Shown one piece after another: positions 7,743 through 16,795 of a stretch of 64,000 nucleotides of DNA. The position numbers were made by a program, and so were the translations under genes. The notes beneath the pieces were generated by a model that worked only from the letters and a program-made list of their open reading frames with translations, had not been told where the DNA came from and did no database searches. Location of the stretch: contig JAWKNO010000001.1 of assembly GCA_041391665.1 (NCBI GenBank), positions 2,108,001 through 2,172,000 on the forward strand, in the 5' to 3' direction. Source of the stretch: Bacteroidia bacterium. Lineage in GTDB: Bacteria > Bacteroidota > Bacteroidia > J057. Positions within the stretch are counted from its first letter, which is position 1; each line of letters opens with the position of its first letter.

Positions 7743-9182
7743 ATGCGGTTAATTTTTCTTTCGATTCTGCTGGCCCTGATTCTGCCCATTTCTGCTTACG
7801 CTCAAAGTAAAAATGGCCAGCCCAATATTCTTTGGCTCATAGGCGAGGATCTCGGCCCTGAACTCAGCTGCTACGGTCATCCGGAAGTACAAACACCTAA
7901 CCTCGATCGTCTTGCCGCCTCCGGCGTGCGGTATTTGCATGCGTTTTCCACCGCGCCGGTTTGCTCGCCCAGTCGCTCGGCTTTTATGACAGGCATGTAC
8001 CAGACCAGCATTGGCGCGCACAACCACCGCTCACACCGCGATGATGGCTATACCCTGCCCGAAGGCGTAAAAGTCATAACGGACCGACTTCGGGATGCGC
8101 AATATTTTACCGCTAATATCCGCGATATCTCCGGCGACCCGTCAGAAAAATTTTTTCGGGGAACAGGCAAAACCGACTGGAATTTCTCCTACACCGGCAA
8201 ACCTTTTGATTCGGATAAATGGGCCGACCTTAAAGGCAATCAGCCTTTTTACGCGCAGATCAACTTCTCCGAAACTCACCGCGGCACCGACTGGAACGAA
8301 GCGCATCTGCATATTGACAAGCCGGCTGATCCCGAAAAAGTGGTTTTCCCGCCCTATTATCCTGACCATCCGGAAGTGAGAAAAGACTGGGCACAATACC
8401 TGAATGCCGCCATGGCCCTCGACAAAAAGATCGGTTATGTGCTTCGCAAACTGGAAGAAGACGGGCTCGCCGATAATACGGTGATTATTTTTATGGGAGA
8501 CCACGGCCGCGCCATGATACGGGGCAAACAATGGCCTTACGAAAGTGGGCTTTCTATTCCCCTGATTATTTCCTGGCCACAAAACCGCAATTTTCCGCTG
8601 CCAGCGGGTTTTGTACCGGGCTCTGTCAACGACCAACTCGTGCAAACGATCGATATTTCTGCAACTACGCTTGACATTGCCGGTATTACGCCTCCGCTCA
8701 TCATGCAGGGGCGGGTGATCTTTGGGGTGAATGCGGCGCCTCCCCGGCAGTTTGCCTTTGGGGGACGCGACCGCTGCGACGAAACGGTGGACCGGATTCG
8801 CACCGTGCGGGACAGCCGGTTTCGCTATATACGAAATTTTTATCCCGAAAGGCCTTTCTTTCAGCTCAACCGCTACAAGGAACATCAGTATCCGGTAATC
8901 AAGCTCATGCGCGGTCTGTATGCTGAAGGTAAGCTCACACCGGATCAGGCTTATTTGTTTAACCCTACCCGCCCGGCTGAGGAATTGTACGACCTGCAAA
9001 CCGACCCTTACGAAATTCACAACCTCGCTGGGGATCTGCTTTACCGGCAAAAACTCGAAGAATTGCGGTCTGTCCTTGATGCCTGGGTTGCCGAAACCAA
9101 TGATCAGGGACGAATACCTGAGCCACCCGAAATTCCCGCTTACTGGGAAGAGCAGGCGAAAAAAAATCACGAGAAAAAGTAG
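7743..9182 (+). CDS. Secreted type I sulfatase
   Basis: A 479-aa arylsulfatase-family enzyme that removes sulfate esters or N-sulfates from glycans. It has an N-terminal signal peptide (ILLALILPISAYAQ), the metal-binding start PNILWLIGEDLGPELSCYG, and the formylglycine motif CSPSR with the modified Cys at residue 74. Later IIFMGDHG carries the second metal-site Asp and His. The C-terminal LYDLQTDPYEIHNLAGD segment is typical of S1 sulfatases of the heparan-sulfamidase-like group. Activity needs a formylglycine-generating or anaerobic maturase enzyme encoded elsewhere. It is outside the PUL and divergent from the esterase. Confidence 0.9.
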   Translation: MRLIFLSILLALILPISAYAQSKNGQPNILWLIGEDLGPELSCYGHPEVQTPNLDRLAASGVRYLHAFSTAPVCSPSRSAFMTGMYQTSIGAHNHRSHRDDGYTLPEGVKVITDRLRDAQYFTANIRDISGDPSEKFFRGTGKTDWNFSYTGKPFDSDKWADLKGNQPFYAQINFSETHRGTDWNEAHLHIDKPADPEKVVFPPYYPDHPEVRKDWAQYLNAAMALDKKIGYVLRKLEEDGLADNTVIIFMGDHGRAMIRGKQWPYESGLSIPLIISWPQNRNFPLPAGFVPGSVNDQLVQTIDISATTLDIAGITPPLIMQGRVIFGVNAAPPRQFAFGGRDRCDETVDRIRTVRDSRFRYIRNFYPERPFFQLNRYKEHQYPVIKLMRGLYAEGKLTPDQAYLFNPTRPAEELYDLQTDPYEIHNLAGDLLYRQKLEELRSVLDAWVAETNDQGRIPEPPEIPAYWEEQAKKNHEKK

Positions 9183-9208
9183 AGAATAACTGATGGCTGA
9201 AAATCAGG

Positions 9209-9850
9209 TTAACGTTGTCCCGAGACTATATAAACGGTCTTCACGTTAAACTGCTCTATGTCTGTGCAGCCAATCAGCATCTCAAGATCACCGGCAATAT
9301 CCTTCGAGTAATCCCAGCCGGTAGCGTTTGAGTAAACATAGGCGAGCAACGGGTTCAATACCTGCCATATTCCGGATGGAAGCTTCGCCTCTAAAAGCGA
9401 TATTTTTTTGCCTTCTTTGAGGAGGTTAAGCGCCTTTTTGAGCGCTTCTTTGTGGTTGGGAACCGCGCTGAAACCAAAGGTGGAAAGGATGCCGTCTGCC
9501 TGTATATCCAAAGACAAACGGGCAGCGTCTGTCTGAACAAAAGTGATATTGTGCCAATGGTTTTTTGCGGCTTTTTTTCTGGAAGCGTTGAGCATATCGG
9601 AGGAATAGTCAACGGCGATGATTTTACCCAGAGGTCCGACTGCCTTGTATAGGAAGGGCAAATTTAACCCCGAACCACAGGCAATGTCTATCACGGTATC
9701 TCCGGGTTTTAGCTGTAAGGTTTGTACCGCCAGTTTCCGCAGGAAAGGATCTCGCCCAAACAGTGTGACAATGCTGACGATTTTGTATAAAAATGGATAT
9801 CGCCCCCAAACACGATATACTTTTTCGATGTGATTGAGGGCGAATTTCAT
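9209..9850 (-). CDS. Class I SAM-dependent methyltransferase
   Basis: A 213-aa protein with the SAM-binding motif I VIDIACGSGLNLPFL at about residues 53-67, the motif II acidic residue in IIAVDYSSDML and a following DAARLSLD segment. The N-terminal helix HIEKVYRVWGRYPFLYK and the overall size resemble UbiE/phosphatidylethanolamine-type small-molecule methyltransferases. The substrate cannot be read. It lies convergent to the sulfatase gene, whose stop is 26 bases away, and is followed upstream on the minus strand by the 197-aa gene. Confidence 0.85.
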   Translation of the reverse strand: MKFALNHIEKVYRVWGRYPFLYKIVSIVTLFGRDPFLRKLAVQTLQLKPGDTVIDIACGSGLNLPFLYKAVGPLGKIIAVDYSSDMLNASRKKAAKNHWHNITFVQTDAARLSLDIQADGILSTFGFSAVPNHKEALKKALNLLKEGKKISLLEAKLPSGIWQVLNPLLAYVYSNATGWDYSKDIAGDLEMLIGCTDIEQFNVKTVYIVSGQR

Positions 9851-9882
9851 AATAGAGGAGATTGCTTTGAATGGAGTAAATG

Positions 9883-10476
9883 CTAGAGATGATAATTCAA
9901 CCCCGCTTCCAGCGCAAAATACAAAATACCTCCATTGTAATTGGGAACTGCGTACATAACCTGCGGTTTAATAAAAATCCCCACAGGAATATTTCTTTTT
10001 ATACTTAAGTCTTTGCCAAAAGTGAGGGAATAATTGGTGACGAAATAATTATATCCCGCATGAATTTTGCCAATTTCTCCGTCAGCATGGATTTCGTACA
10101 CATGAGGAACCTGTGTTCTCATATATCCTACGCCAATGCCAACCGCCTTATAGTTTCCTTTTCCGTTTTGCCGGGAAAAACCCATCTCTGGTAAAACAAA
10201 AATACCCGTCTGATAATCCCTGTGATAAAAAACACCTGCGGAAGGGCTGATTTCAAATGCTGTCAGAATGGATTTTTCCTTGCCTTTGTTGTTTATCCGC
10301 GATTTTTCCCAGCTTTTGACAGGGTAGGTAAGGCCAACTTTAAGCCCTGGATGAGTGGCTAGTTCTCCAAGGTAGGAGATATTGATGGTAGCGGGTTTGA
10401 GATTCTGGGCGTGGAGGATGCCCGCTGTTGTCATGAATACTCCAACAGCCAGTAATAATTTTATTAATATTTTCAT
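9883..10476 (-). CDS. Secreted protein of unknown function, possible outer-membrane barrel
   Basis: A 197-aa protein with a signal peptide (LLLAVGVFMTTAGILHAQ). The mature part is a chain of short alternating strands (LKVGLTYPV, GVGYMRTQV, AGYNYFVTNYSLTFG, GIFIKPQVMY) and ends in ALEAGLNYHL, a beta-barrel-like C-terminus with a near-terminal aromatic residue. I do not recognise a named family. Its ATG overlaps the stop of the upstream alpha/beta-hydrolase gene by 4 bases (ATGA), so the two are translationally coupled. Confidence 0.6.
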   Translation of the reverse strand: MKILIKLLLAVGVFMTTAGILHAQNLKPATINISYLGELATHPGLKVGLTYPVKSWEKSRINNKGKEKSILTAFEISPSAGVFYHRDYQTGIFVLPEMGFSRQNGKGNYKAVGIGVGYMRTQVPHVYEIHADGEIGKIHAGYNYFVTNYSLTFGKDLSIKRNIPVGIFIKPQVMYAVPNYNGGILYFALEAGLNYHL

Positions 10477-11558
10477 TGGATGAACTGATTGATGAGGTTA
10501 TATAATTCTTCTGGCTGATGGGTAAATATTTCGTGGCCGGCTTTGTCTATAATCTGTATCTGCTTAAGAGGGGAGGTGATTTGGTTGAATGTATAAGTTA
10601 ATTCTTCGGGAACGCAGATATCATCAAATCTTCCCGTAACCAATAGCAATGCCTGATGGTCAATGGTCGGCAACTGGTTGATCAGCTGATACGCTTCCTC
10701 TTCAGCGAGGATACGGGTGCCCAGGCCCCCTTCCTTATAATCATGGCGAAGGTATGCAGGGAAAGGATTGTAAGGCGAACTGAAAATCTTTAAGTATTCG
10801 CTGAATTTTATTGTCTTTTCGCCATAGTAGGAGTAAATCAATTCTTCTACGTAAGCATTCCACTGGTTCATCAACTGATAAGGATTGGCTCCGGGAAGTT
10901 TTTCAATCACCGGGGTTTCCTCCAGCCATTGTAATACTTCATTCCATCTGCTGACATTATTACCCCGGGAAATTTCCAGGTTTGCGCTATTAAGAAGGAA
11001 TTCTCGTCTGAATTGCCAGCGTAGTTGTTCGCCATTTATATCTGTAGTTACAGGACCGTTTAGTGAGATATACTTTTTCGGAATGCCGGTTCTACCATAC
11101 TCAACCATATATCGCAGGGTCAACCCACCGCCAAAGCTATGGCCCATTAAAATGATCTCCGCATCATAGGCTTTTTCCAAAAAGGCAGCGACTACGTGAA
11201 TATCCTGCACGTAAGTGACCAGGATGCTGTCTCCCAGAGAAAAGTTCCCCTGTTGATTTCCCGTCCCTCTTTGTTCATAATATGCGATGGCATAGTCTTT
11301 TTCAAGCGTGTTTTTCCAGCCGGGGTAATCGATAGTTGCAAAGTCCATCGTATTGCCTGCCGGGCCTCCCTGTACATACAGGATGATTTTTTTGCTGGCG
11401 GTATTTCCTCTGATCCATACAGGGATGAGGAAGTCTCCATTTTTTACGTGGAAGGTATCGTTTGCACTTTGGCTGATCTGAAACTCTTCCTTTGAGCAGG
11501 AAGAGGATACAAAAATCCATAAGGAAACGATAACCATAACAATTCTGTTTGGTTTCAT
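10473..11558 (-). CDS. Alpha/beta-hydrolase lipoprotein, proline-iminopeptidase-like
   Basis: 361 aa from the ATG at 11558, chosen because it gives a lipoprotein signal with Cys21 (IFVSSSCSKE); the frame is open to 11633. The oxyanion segment YVQGGPAGNTMDF resembles the HGGPG motif of the S33 proline iminopeptidase/epoxide-hydrolase branch. The nucleophile elbow is GHSFGGG with Ser141; a candidate Asp lies in TGRFDDICVPEE and the His in DKAGHEIFTH. It probably acts in the periplasm or at the outer membrane. The product is coupled to the barrel-like protein downstream through a 4-base overlap. The substrate is unknown. Confidence 0.8.
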   Translation of the reverse strand: MKPNRIVMVIVSLWIFVSSSCSKEEFQISQSANDTFHVKNGDFLIPVWIRGNTASKKIILYVQGGPAGNTMDFATIDYPGWKNTLEKDYAIAYYEQRGTGNQQGNFSLGDSILVTYVQDIHVVAAFLEKAYDAEIILMGHSFGGGLTLRYMVEYGRTGIPKKYISLNGPVTTDINGEQLRWQFRREFLLNSANLEISRGNNVSRWNEVLQWLEETPVIEKLPGANPYQLMNQWNAYVEELIYSYYGEKTIKFSEYLKIFSSPYNPFPAYLRHDYKEGGLGTRILAEEEAYQLINQLPTIDHQALLLVTGRFDDICVPEELTYTFNQITSPLKQIQIIDKAGHEIFTHQPEELYNLINQFIQ

Positions 11559-11706
11559 TTTGATGCTGATTTTGATGTTGGAGGTACAGCAGATCGTGTC
11601 AACTATCTGCTGTGTGATAGAACATAAATACAAGCACCACCATCCAATGGTTGCGCTGACTTTTGTAAATTTTTAAAAGGTGATTTCTTGCCGTACTAAA
11701 AATATT

Positions 11707-14109
11707 CTACCAATTGATTTTGACAGTTTGTCCAGCTTTGAGTGTCAGGTCTTTCTGAGTGGTTCCATAAATCAGCCTGACTTTGCTGTCTTTTTTTGCC
11801 GAAACACTCAGTTTTTTCAGCATTTTATTTTCCCATTCGAAGGCAAGCTCATATCCACCGCGGGCGCAGAGGCCTTTAGCAGAACCTGTCTCCCAGGCAT
11901 CGGGCAGCGCAGGCAGGAGCCGGATTTCCGTTTCGTTTGATTGTACCAGCATTTCCACAACCGCCGCCGCGCCGCCAAAATTTCCGTCAATCTGAAAGGG
12001 AGGGTGTGCGTCGAATAAGTTGGGATAGGTGCCGCCGCCCCGTACATAGTCAGTTTTTACTCCGTCGGGCTCTACGTAATGCAGCAATTCCCGGTACATT
12101 TTATAGGCGCGGTTTCCGTCCCAAAGTCTTGCCCAAAGATTGATCCGCCATCCTTTAGACCAGCCGGTAGTCTCATCGCCTTTGATTTCCAGTGTTGTGC
12201 GGCAGGCGTCAGCCAGTTCTTTTGTTTTTTGGGGAGTTATCTGGTGCCCGGGGAAAAGTCCAAAAAGATGTGACTGATGACGGTGTTGGGGCTCTGCATC
12301 TTCCCAGTCATAGTACCATTCCTGTAGATTGCCTTTTTTGCCAATGGCGTAGGGGTGGAGTTTTTCGAGTGCGGTTTCCAGGCTGGCCCGAAAGTCTTCA
12401 TCGATTTCCAATACCTGTGATGCCCTGATGGTCTGCTGAAAACACTCTCTGATCATGGCAAGATCAGCTGTAGCACCATATAATGTTGCGCCTTTGTAGC
12501 CGTCGGATGTGATATAGACATTTTCCGGAGAGGTGGAGGGCGACGTAATCAATCTTCCTTCTTTATCTTCTACCAGCCATTCGAGGCAAAACTGAGCGGC
12601 TCCCTTCATGATCGGATACCCTTTGGAGCGGAGGAAATCTGTGTTTTGAGTAAACATATAATGTTCCCACATATGGGTACTCAACCATGTCCCGCCCATA
12701 TTCCAGTTTGCCCATACGGGATCTCCTTTGCCAAAATCACCTACCGGATTGCTCATGGCCCAGATATCCGAGTTGTGACAGGCAACCCAGCCACCGACGC
12801 CATAAAATGTTTTGGCGGTAATTTTTCCGGTTTCTGCGATATGCTCAATGAAGCTCAGCATAGGTTGATGCATCTCAGAGAGATTGGCATTTTCGGCCAG
12901 CCAGTAATTTTCTTCTGCATTGATATTGATGGTATAGTTGCTGCTCCACGGTGGGCGCAGGTGTGGATTCCATATTCCCTGCAGATTGGCGGGTACGCCG
13001 GGGGTGCGCGAACTGGCAATCAGCAGATACCGTCCATATTGGAAATATAATATCTCAAGATTTTTGTCTTCTTCACCTTTGGCATACCGTCTGAGTCTTT
13101 CGTCGGTTGGAAGGTTGGGCGCAGCTGTCTCTCCCAGTTGAAGTTGGACGCGGCTGAAAAAGGATTGGTAATCTTTCAGATGCGCTTTTTTCAGTTGCTG
13201 ATAGGTTTTGGCGGAGGCTGCTGTCAATTGCTGTAAAGCGAGTGCGTGATGGTCTTTTCCTTCTGTCACCGGGTTTTTGTCGTACCCGTTGAAACTGGTT
13301 GCAAGGGATACCAGTATAGTCGCTTCGCTTCCATTTTCAAAGGAAAGGCTGCTCTCGGTAGTTGTTACCGGGCCATCGGCATGTGTAACTGCAAATAAAG
13401 CGGTAAATCTCGTTCCCTTATTTTCATCAAAAACTATGGCATTGGGCATATTGCCGCGATAGCTGGGTTCTGCATGAATGGGCGCATAACCGGTTGCTTC
13501 GAATGTTTTGCCTGAGGCAGTGGTCTTGTACTTAAGCAAACTTTCAAAATCAAGGGAGAAGTTTAATGATCCCTTTTTGCTGCTTTTCATGTGAATAACC
13601 ATCACCTGGTCTGGGTAAGAGACAAAATATTCCCGCTGAAACCCGATCCCGTCAGCCTGATATGTGACACGCGAAATCGCCTCATGGATATCCAGTTCTC
13701 TGTAATAATTTTGCGGAGCATCATGGTGTTTGGTGTGAATAAACATCGTACCTAGCGGGGCATAGGACTGCGAAAATGATCCCTGCAGTTTCCTGTTGAG
13801 CGAATCAGCGAGCCGGTAATTTTCATTTCGCAGTGCTTCTCTGATCGCCGGAACATAGGTATGGGCGTCAGGGTTCATATTCGGGTTTACCGGTTCGCCT
13901 GACCAAAGCGTGGCGTCGTTTAAATAGATTTTGTCGGACTCCACGCCGCCAAAAACCGAAGCGCCTGTTTTTCCATTTCCCAATACCAGTGTTTCTTCAA
14001 AGTATTCGGCTGGCTGGTTGTACCACAGGATATGGTCAGATTGTGCGTTGGCACTGATTCCGCCTGAAAATGAGATGGATAGTAATAGAATAGTAGCCCT
14101 GAATTTCAT
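11707..14109 (-). CDS. GH95 family alpha-L-fucosidase-like enzyme
   Basis: An 800-aa secreted enzyme (signal peptide ending SGGISANAQ). The start WYNQPAEYFEETLVLGNGKTGASVFGG and the block LNDATLWSG are diagnostic of GH95 (alpha-1,2-L-fucosidases, some alpha-L-galactosidases). Further family blocks are LQGIWNPHLRPPWSSNYTININ, LFGLFPGHQI, TGWSKGWRINLWARL and QIDGNFGGAAAVVEML. The region around NINAEENYWLAENANL corresponds to the catalytic Asn segment, where many members have Met instead of the second Glu. It starts 22 bases after the DUF3037 gene and could be read through from it, though no functional link is evident. Confidence 0.92.
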   Translation of the reverse strand: MKFRATILLLSISFSGGISANAQSDHILWYNQPAEYFEETLVLGNGKTGASVFGGVESDKIYLNDATLWSGEPVNPNMNPDAHTYVPAIREALRNENYRLADSLNRKLQGSFSQSYAPLGTMFIHTKHHDAPQNYYRELDIHEAISRVTYQADGIGFQREYFVSYPDQVMVIHMKSSKKGSLNFSLDFESLLKYKTTASGKTFEATGYAPIHAEPSYRGNMPNAIVFDENKGTRFTALFAVTHADGPVTTTESSLSFENGSEATILVSLATSFNGYDKNPVTEGKDHHALALQQLTAASAKTYQQLKKAHLKDYQSFFSRVQLQLGETAAPNLPTDERLRRYAKGEEDKNLEILYFQYGRYLLIASSRTPGVPANLQGIWNPHLRPPWSSNYTININAEENYWLAENANLSEMHQPMLSFIEHIAETGKITAKTFYGVGGWVACHNSDIWAMSNPVGDFGKGDPVWANWNMGGTWLSTHMWEHYMFTQNTDFLRSKGYPIMKGAAQFCLEWLVEDKEGRLITSPSTSPENVYITSDGYKGATLYGATADLAMIRECFQQTIRASQVLEIDEDFRASLETALEKLHPYAIGKKGNLQEWYYDWEDAEPQHRHQSHLFGLFPGHQITPQKTKELADACRTTLEIKGDETTGWSKGWRINLWARLWDGNRAYKMYRELLHYVEPDGVKTDYVRGGGTYPNLFDAHPPFQIDGNFGGAAAVVEMLVQSNETEIRLLPALPDAWETGSAKGLCARGGYELAFEWENKMLKKLSVSAKKDSKVRLIYGTTQKDLTLKAGQTVKINW

Positions 14110-14131
14110 ATCGTAAAGATTATTCCTGAAT

Positions 14132-14515
14132 TCAACTTACATATTTCTCAAATAAATCATCGATTACTGCATCCGGATTTTCGCAGAGTCCGGGGTGAAT
14201 TTTTGAGCTTTGAATGATGGTGCTGCGGGTAGCCGCAAGCCAGCGAAAGCGACTGGGCTGGTCCAACTGGGCGATTTGGCCTCCTTCTTTGCTGCCTGCG
14301 GAAATAAGTTCCCAGGTTTTCAGATAGTCGGCCACTTCCTGCAGGTCGAGGTGAGGCGCAAATGCGCGGATTTTGTTTTCGTCAATATGGTATTTTACCC
14401 GGAGGTATTTCTTTCTTTTACAGAAAAGAATCACTCCGACATTGATAAATTCTTCGCGCTCGACTTTCGGTACGAGGCGGATAAATGCATATTCAAAAAC
14501 CTGTTTTTCTTGCAT
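14132..14515 (-). CDS. DUF3037 protein, partner of the HipA-like kinase
   Basis: A 127-aa cytoplasmic protein. The start FEYAFIRLVPKVEREEFINVGVILFCKRKKYL is the conserved front of DUF3037; the rear LDQPSRFRWLAATRSTIIQSSKIHPG is also typical. The biochemical role is not known. Its start overlaps the end of the HipA-like gene by 23 bases, and these two families are widely found as neighbours, so they probably act together. Confidence 0.85.
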   Translation of the reverse strand: MQEKQVFEYAFIRLVPKVEREEFINVGVILFCKRKKYLRVKYHIDENKIRAFAPHLDLQEVADYLKTWELISAGSKEGGQIAQLDQPSRFRWLAATRSTIIQSSKIHPGLCENPDAVIDDLFEKYVS

Positions 14516-15278
14516 TTGCGGCCTCCTCGGTTAGTCTGTCAATATTGGCGAGTTTTGTGGTTAAAAACTCGGTATAAACATTTTTTCTTTCTTCGGGTGA
14601 ATAGCTCTCTTCTGTCAACCAGTCGTCGGGAATGACAGAGACAATGCCCCGGATCGTTTCTTCCGTGACAGAATTTTTAATTTCTTCTTTTGCCTGTTCG
14701 AGCTTAGTCGCCCTGATCATGAGCACATGATCTTTGATAGAGGGGAAAGTACTGTTGGCGTAGTCCCGCCATTTTTCCCAGGCATGATGGAAATACAGAC
14801 TGGCTCCGTGATCGATGAGCCAGAGCTCTTTGTTCCAGTTGAGCATATTGGTGTTGCGCCATGTGCGGTCCACATTGGTAATCATGCTGTCGAGAAGTAC
14901 GACTTTTGACGCAGAAAGTTCATCCGCAACGGATACAATCGGGTCATAGGTAATGGCTCCGGAAAGGTAATGCAGGCCAAGATTCAACCCCGTGCTGAAT
15001 TTCAGCAGGTCCTGGATTTCTTCGTCTGGTTCTGTTGCGCTGAAGGAAGCATCGAGATTCATAAAAACCAGTTCGGGTACTTTCAGTCCCATGGCCCGGG
15101 CGAGTTCGCCGCCAATCAATTCTGCAATCAGCGCTTTTTTGCCTTGCCCTGCACCGCGGAACTTCATCACATACAGAAAATCGTCATCTGCTTCAACGAT
15201 TGCAGGCAGTGAGCCTCCCTCACGAAGGGGGGTTACATAGCGGATAACGTTTACCGTTCGAATTTCTGGTTTATTCAT
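14493..15278 (-). CDS. HipA-like kinase family protein
   Basis: A 261-aa protein of the short HipA-like superfamily. Visible pieces of the kinase fold: a Lys strand DFLYVMKFRGAGQGKKALIAE (ATP-binding region), a helix IGGELARAMGLKVPELVFM, the catalytic-loop-like DSMITNVDRTWRNTNML (N-x-D-R-x-x-x-N-x-N) and LWLIDHGASLYF, a DFG-like metal site with Asp-His-Gly. Unlike classic HipA toxins (~440 aa) it lacks the N-terminal lobe and has no HipB-like DNA-binding partner; instead it overlaps the DUF3037 gene. Substrate and biological role are not established. Confidence 0.8.
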   Translation of the reverse strand: MNKPEIRTVNVIRYVTPLREGGSLPAIVEADDDFLYVMKFRGAGQGKKALIAELIGGELARAMGLKVPELVFMNLDASFSATEPDEEIQDLLKFSTGLNLGLHYLSGAITYDPIVSVADELSASKVVLLDSMITNVDRTWRNTNMLNWNKELWLIDHGASLYFHHAWEKWRDYANSTFPSIKDHVLMIRATKLEQAKEEIKNSVTEETIRGIVSVIPDDWLTEESYSPEERKNVYTEFLTTKLANIDRLTEEAANARKTGF

Positions 15279-15429
15279 TGACCCGGATTTGTTTCAAAAT
15301 TACAGAAGAAACGGGAGAATATCCTCTGATTTCTGCCTATCTGGAAATGGAGGTATTTTGGAAGGCAGTATAAGATGATATTCTCCCGGTCAAATCTCTC
15401 CGGATCGTTGCTGAAACTACAAAAGGGTT

Positions 15430-16041
15430 TTATTGACTAAGCCGAACCCCCAGTCGTAATGCGAGGTGGTTTTTGTTGCCGAAGTTTTGCGCTTCATCGG
15501 GCTGGTTGGTCAGCCCTTGTCCGTAGTTGACACTGAAAACCACCTTTTCCAGGGCATATCCCAGCATGGCATTCACGCCCAGTGTGAATCTTCCTTCCTG
15601 GTCGGGCGCGCCGAGCGCATAGCCGGAGTTTTGTGTGTCAGCAGCGATGGTTACGGTTCGTGTGCCTGACATACCCACCCAAAATGAAGGGCCTGCACCT
15701 ACAAAAAAACCTTTATCTTCTCCAGCTGTATAGACGAGCTGAACGGGAACCTCCAGATAGTTTACTACCATTCTGGTAAATTCGGTTTCGTCCAGTTCGT
15801 CTTTCCATGTTTTGTTTAACCAGTTGATCGCCGGCTGAACCGAGAGATTTTCCGCTATTTCCACATTGTAAAACACGCCAACCGTAAAGCCCTTTGCGCC
15901 GCCTAGTTTGTCCAGCCCATCAGCCGTAGGAAAAGATTCTCCAAATACACCTACCATACCGCCCTGAACGCCTATTTGGGCATGCGCCAAGTGCAGCGTA
16001 AACAAATAAACCAGTGCTGTGATTATCAATTGCTTTTTCAT
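15430..16041 (-). CDS. Porin-like outer-membrane beta-barrel protein
   Basis: A 203-aa protein with a signal peptide (ALVYLFTLHLAHAQ) and a mature part of alternating amphipathic strands: GVQGGMVGVFGE, GFTVGVFYNVEIAENLSVQPAINWL, VVNYLEVPVQLVYTAG and a closing HLALRLGVRLSQ. This is the pattern of the small Bacteroidota outer-membrane barrel families (PorT/OMP_b-brl type). It would sit in the outer membrane; its cargo or structural role is unknown. Single gene; 150 bases separate it from the GNAT gene. Confidence 0.75.
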   Translation of the reverse strand: MKKQLIITALVYLFTLHLAHAQIGVQGGMVGVFGESFPTADGLDKLGGAKGFTVGVFYNVEIAENLSVQPAINWLNKTWKDELDETEFTRMVVNYLEVPVQLVYTAGEDKGFFVGAGPSFWVGMSGTRTVTIAADTQNSGYALGAPDQEGRFTLGVNAMLGYALEKVVFSVNYGQGLTNQPDEAQNFGNKNHLALRLGVRLSQ

Positions 16042-16191
16042 AAAAATACATTTTGAATGGTTAGAATACCGGCTGAAAAATTAAGCCGGAAACAGCCATA
16101 GACACATCACCAGATGTGGGGATATTCTGGTATTTCCGAAGGAAAACGGAGGACGTGGGTTCTATTAGAGGAGAAGTTGTCAGGAATAATG

Positions 16192-16791
16192 TTAATCTGT
16201 GTATCGCTTCAGCTTATACTCCAGAGAAGTTTTTACCGCGTTCCATTCGCTGTTTAATATGGAAAAAACGACGGTGTCTCTGTAATTGCCTTTGCTGTCA
16301 ATCAGGTGATTTCGCAGTACCCCATCCTGTTTTGCGCCCAGGGAGGCAATCGCATTGCGTGAGGGCGTATTGTGCCAGTGGGTTCTGAATTCAACGGCAA
16401 TACAGCCCAGTTTTTCGAAGGCATATTGAAGCAGGAGGTATTTGCACTCTTTGTTTACGCCGGTTTTCTGATAGGACTTTGCATACCATGTGGTGCCGAT
16501 TTCGAGTCGGTGGTTGACGGTGTCGGCATTCATATAACGGGTAGAGCCAATTACTTTTCCCGATTTTATATCGATCACTGCAAAGGGAAGAGATTTTTCC
16601 TGCTCGTACTCAGTCAAAGCCTTATGGACATATTTTTCCGTACCCGCCGCATCTGGTACGGATGTGTACCACAGCTCCCAGAGGTTTCCGTCTTTCGCTG
16701 CTTCAATAAGACCGGGAATATGTTCCGTTCCCAGTGGTTCCAGGCGAACGAAATTCCCGGATAGTGTGATTTTATTCAGCCACCTTTGCAT
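16192..16791 (-). CDS. GNAT-family N-acetyltransferase (RimJ-like)
   Basis: About 199 aa. The N-terminal LSGNFVRLEPLGTEHIPGLIEAA, the strand LPFAVIDIKSGKVIGSTRYMN and the acetyl-CoA region TWYAKSYQKTGVNKECKYLLLQYAFEKLGCIAVEF are those of the RimJ/RimL-type GNATs, which acetylate protein N-termini or small amines. Two starts are possible: ATG 16803, which overlaps the kptA stop by 8 bases, or ATG 16791 just after it; the latter is used. It is part of the minus-strand run hydrolase-kptA-GNAT with nearly no spacing. Confidence 0.82.
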   Translation of the reverse strand: MQRWLNKITLSGNFVRLEPLGTEHIPGLIEAAKDGNLWELWYTSVPDAAGTEKYVHKALTEYEQEKSLPFAVIDIKSGKVIGSTRYMNADTVNHRLEIGTTWYAKSYQKTGVNKECKYLLLQYAFEKLGCIAVEFRTHWHNTPSRNAIASLGAKQDGVLRNHLIDSKGNYRDTVVFSILNSEWNAVKTSLEYKLKRYTD

Positions 16792-16795
16792 GAGG

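Noticed and set aside
8142..9170. A 342-codon minus-strand frame opposite the sulfatase gene
   Set aside because: It mirrors the coding strand of a clear sulfatase, has no recognisable motifs and is rich in Arg/Pro as typical antisense frames are.
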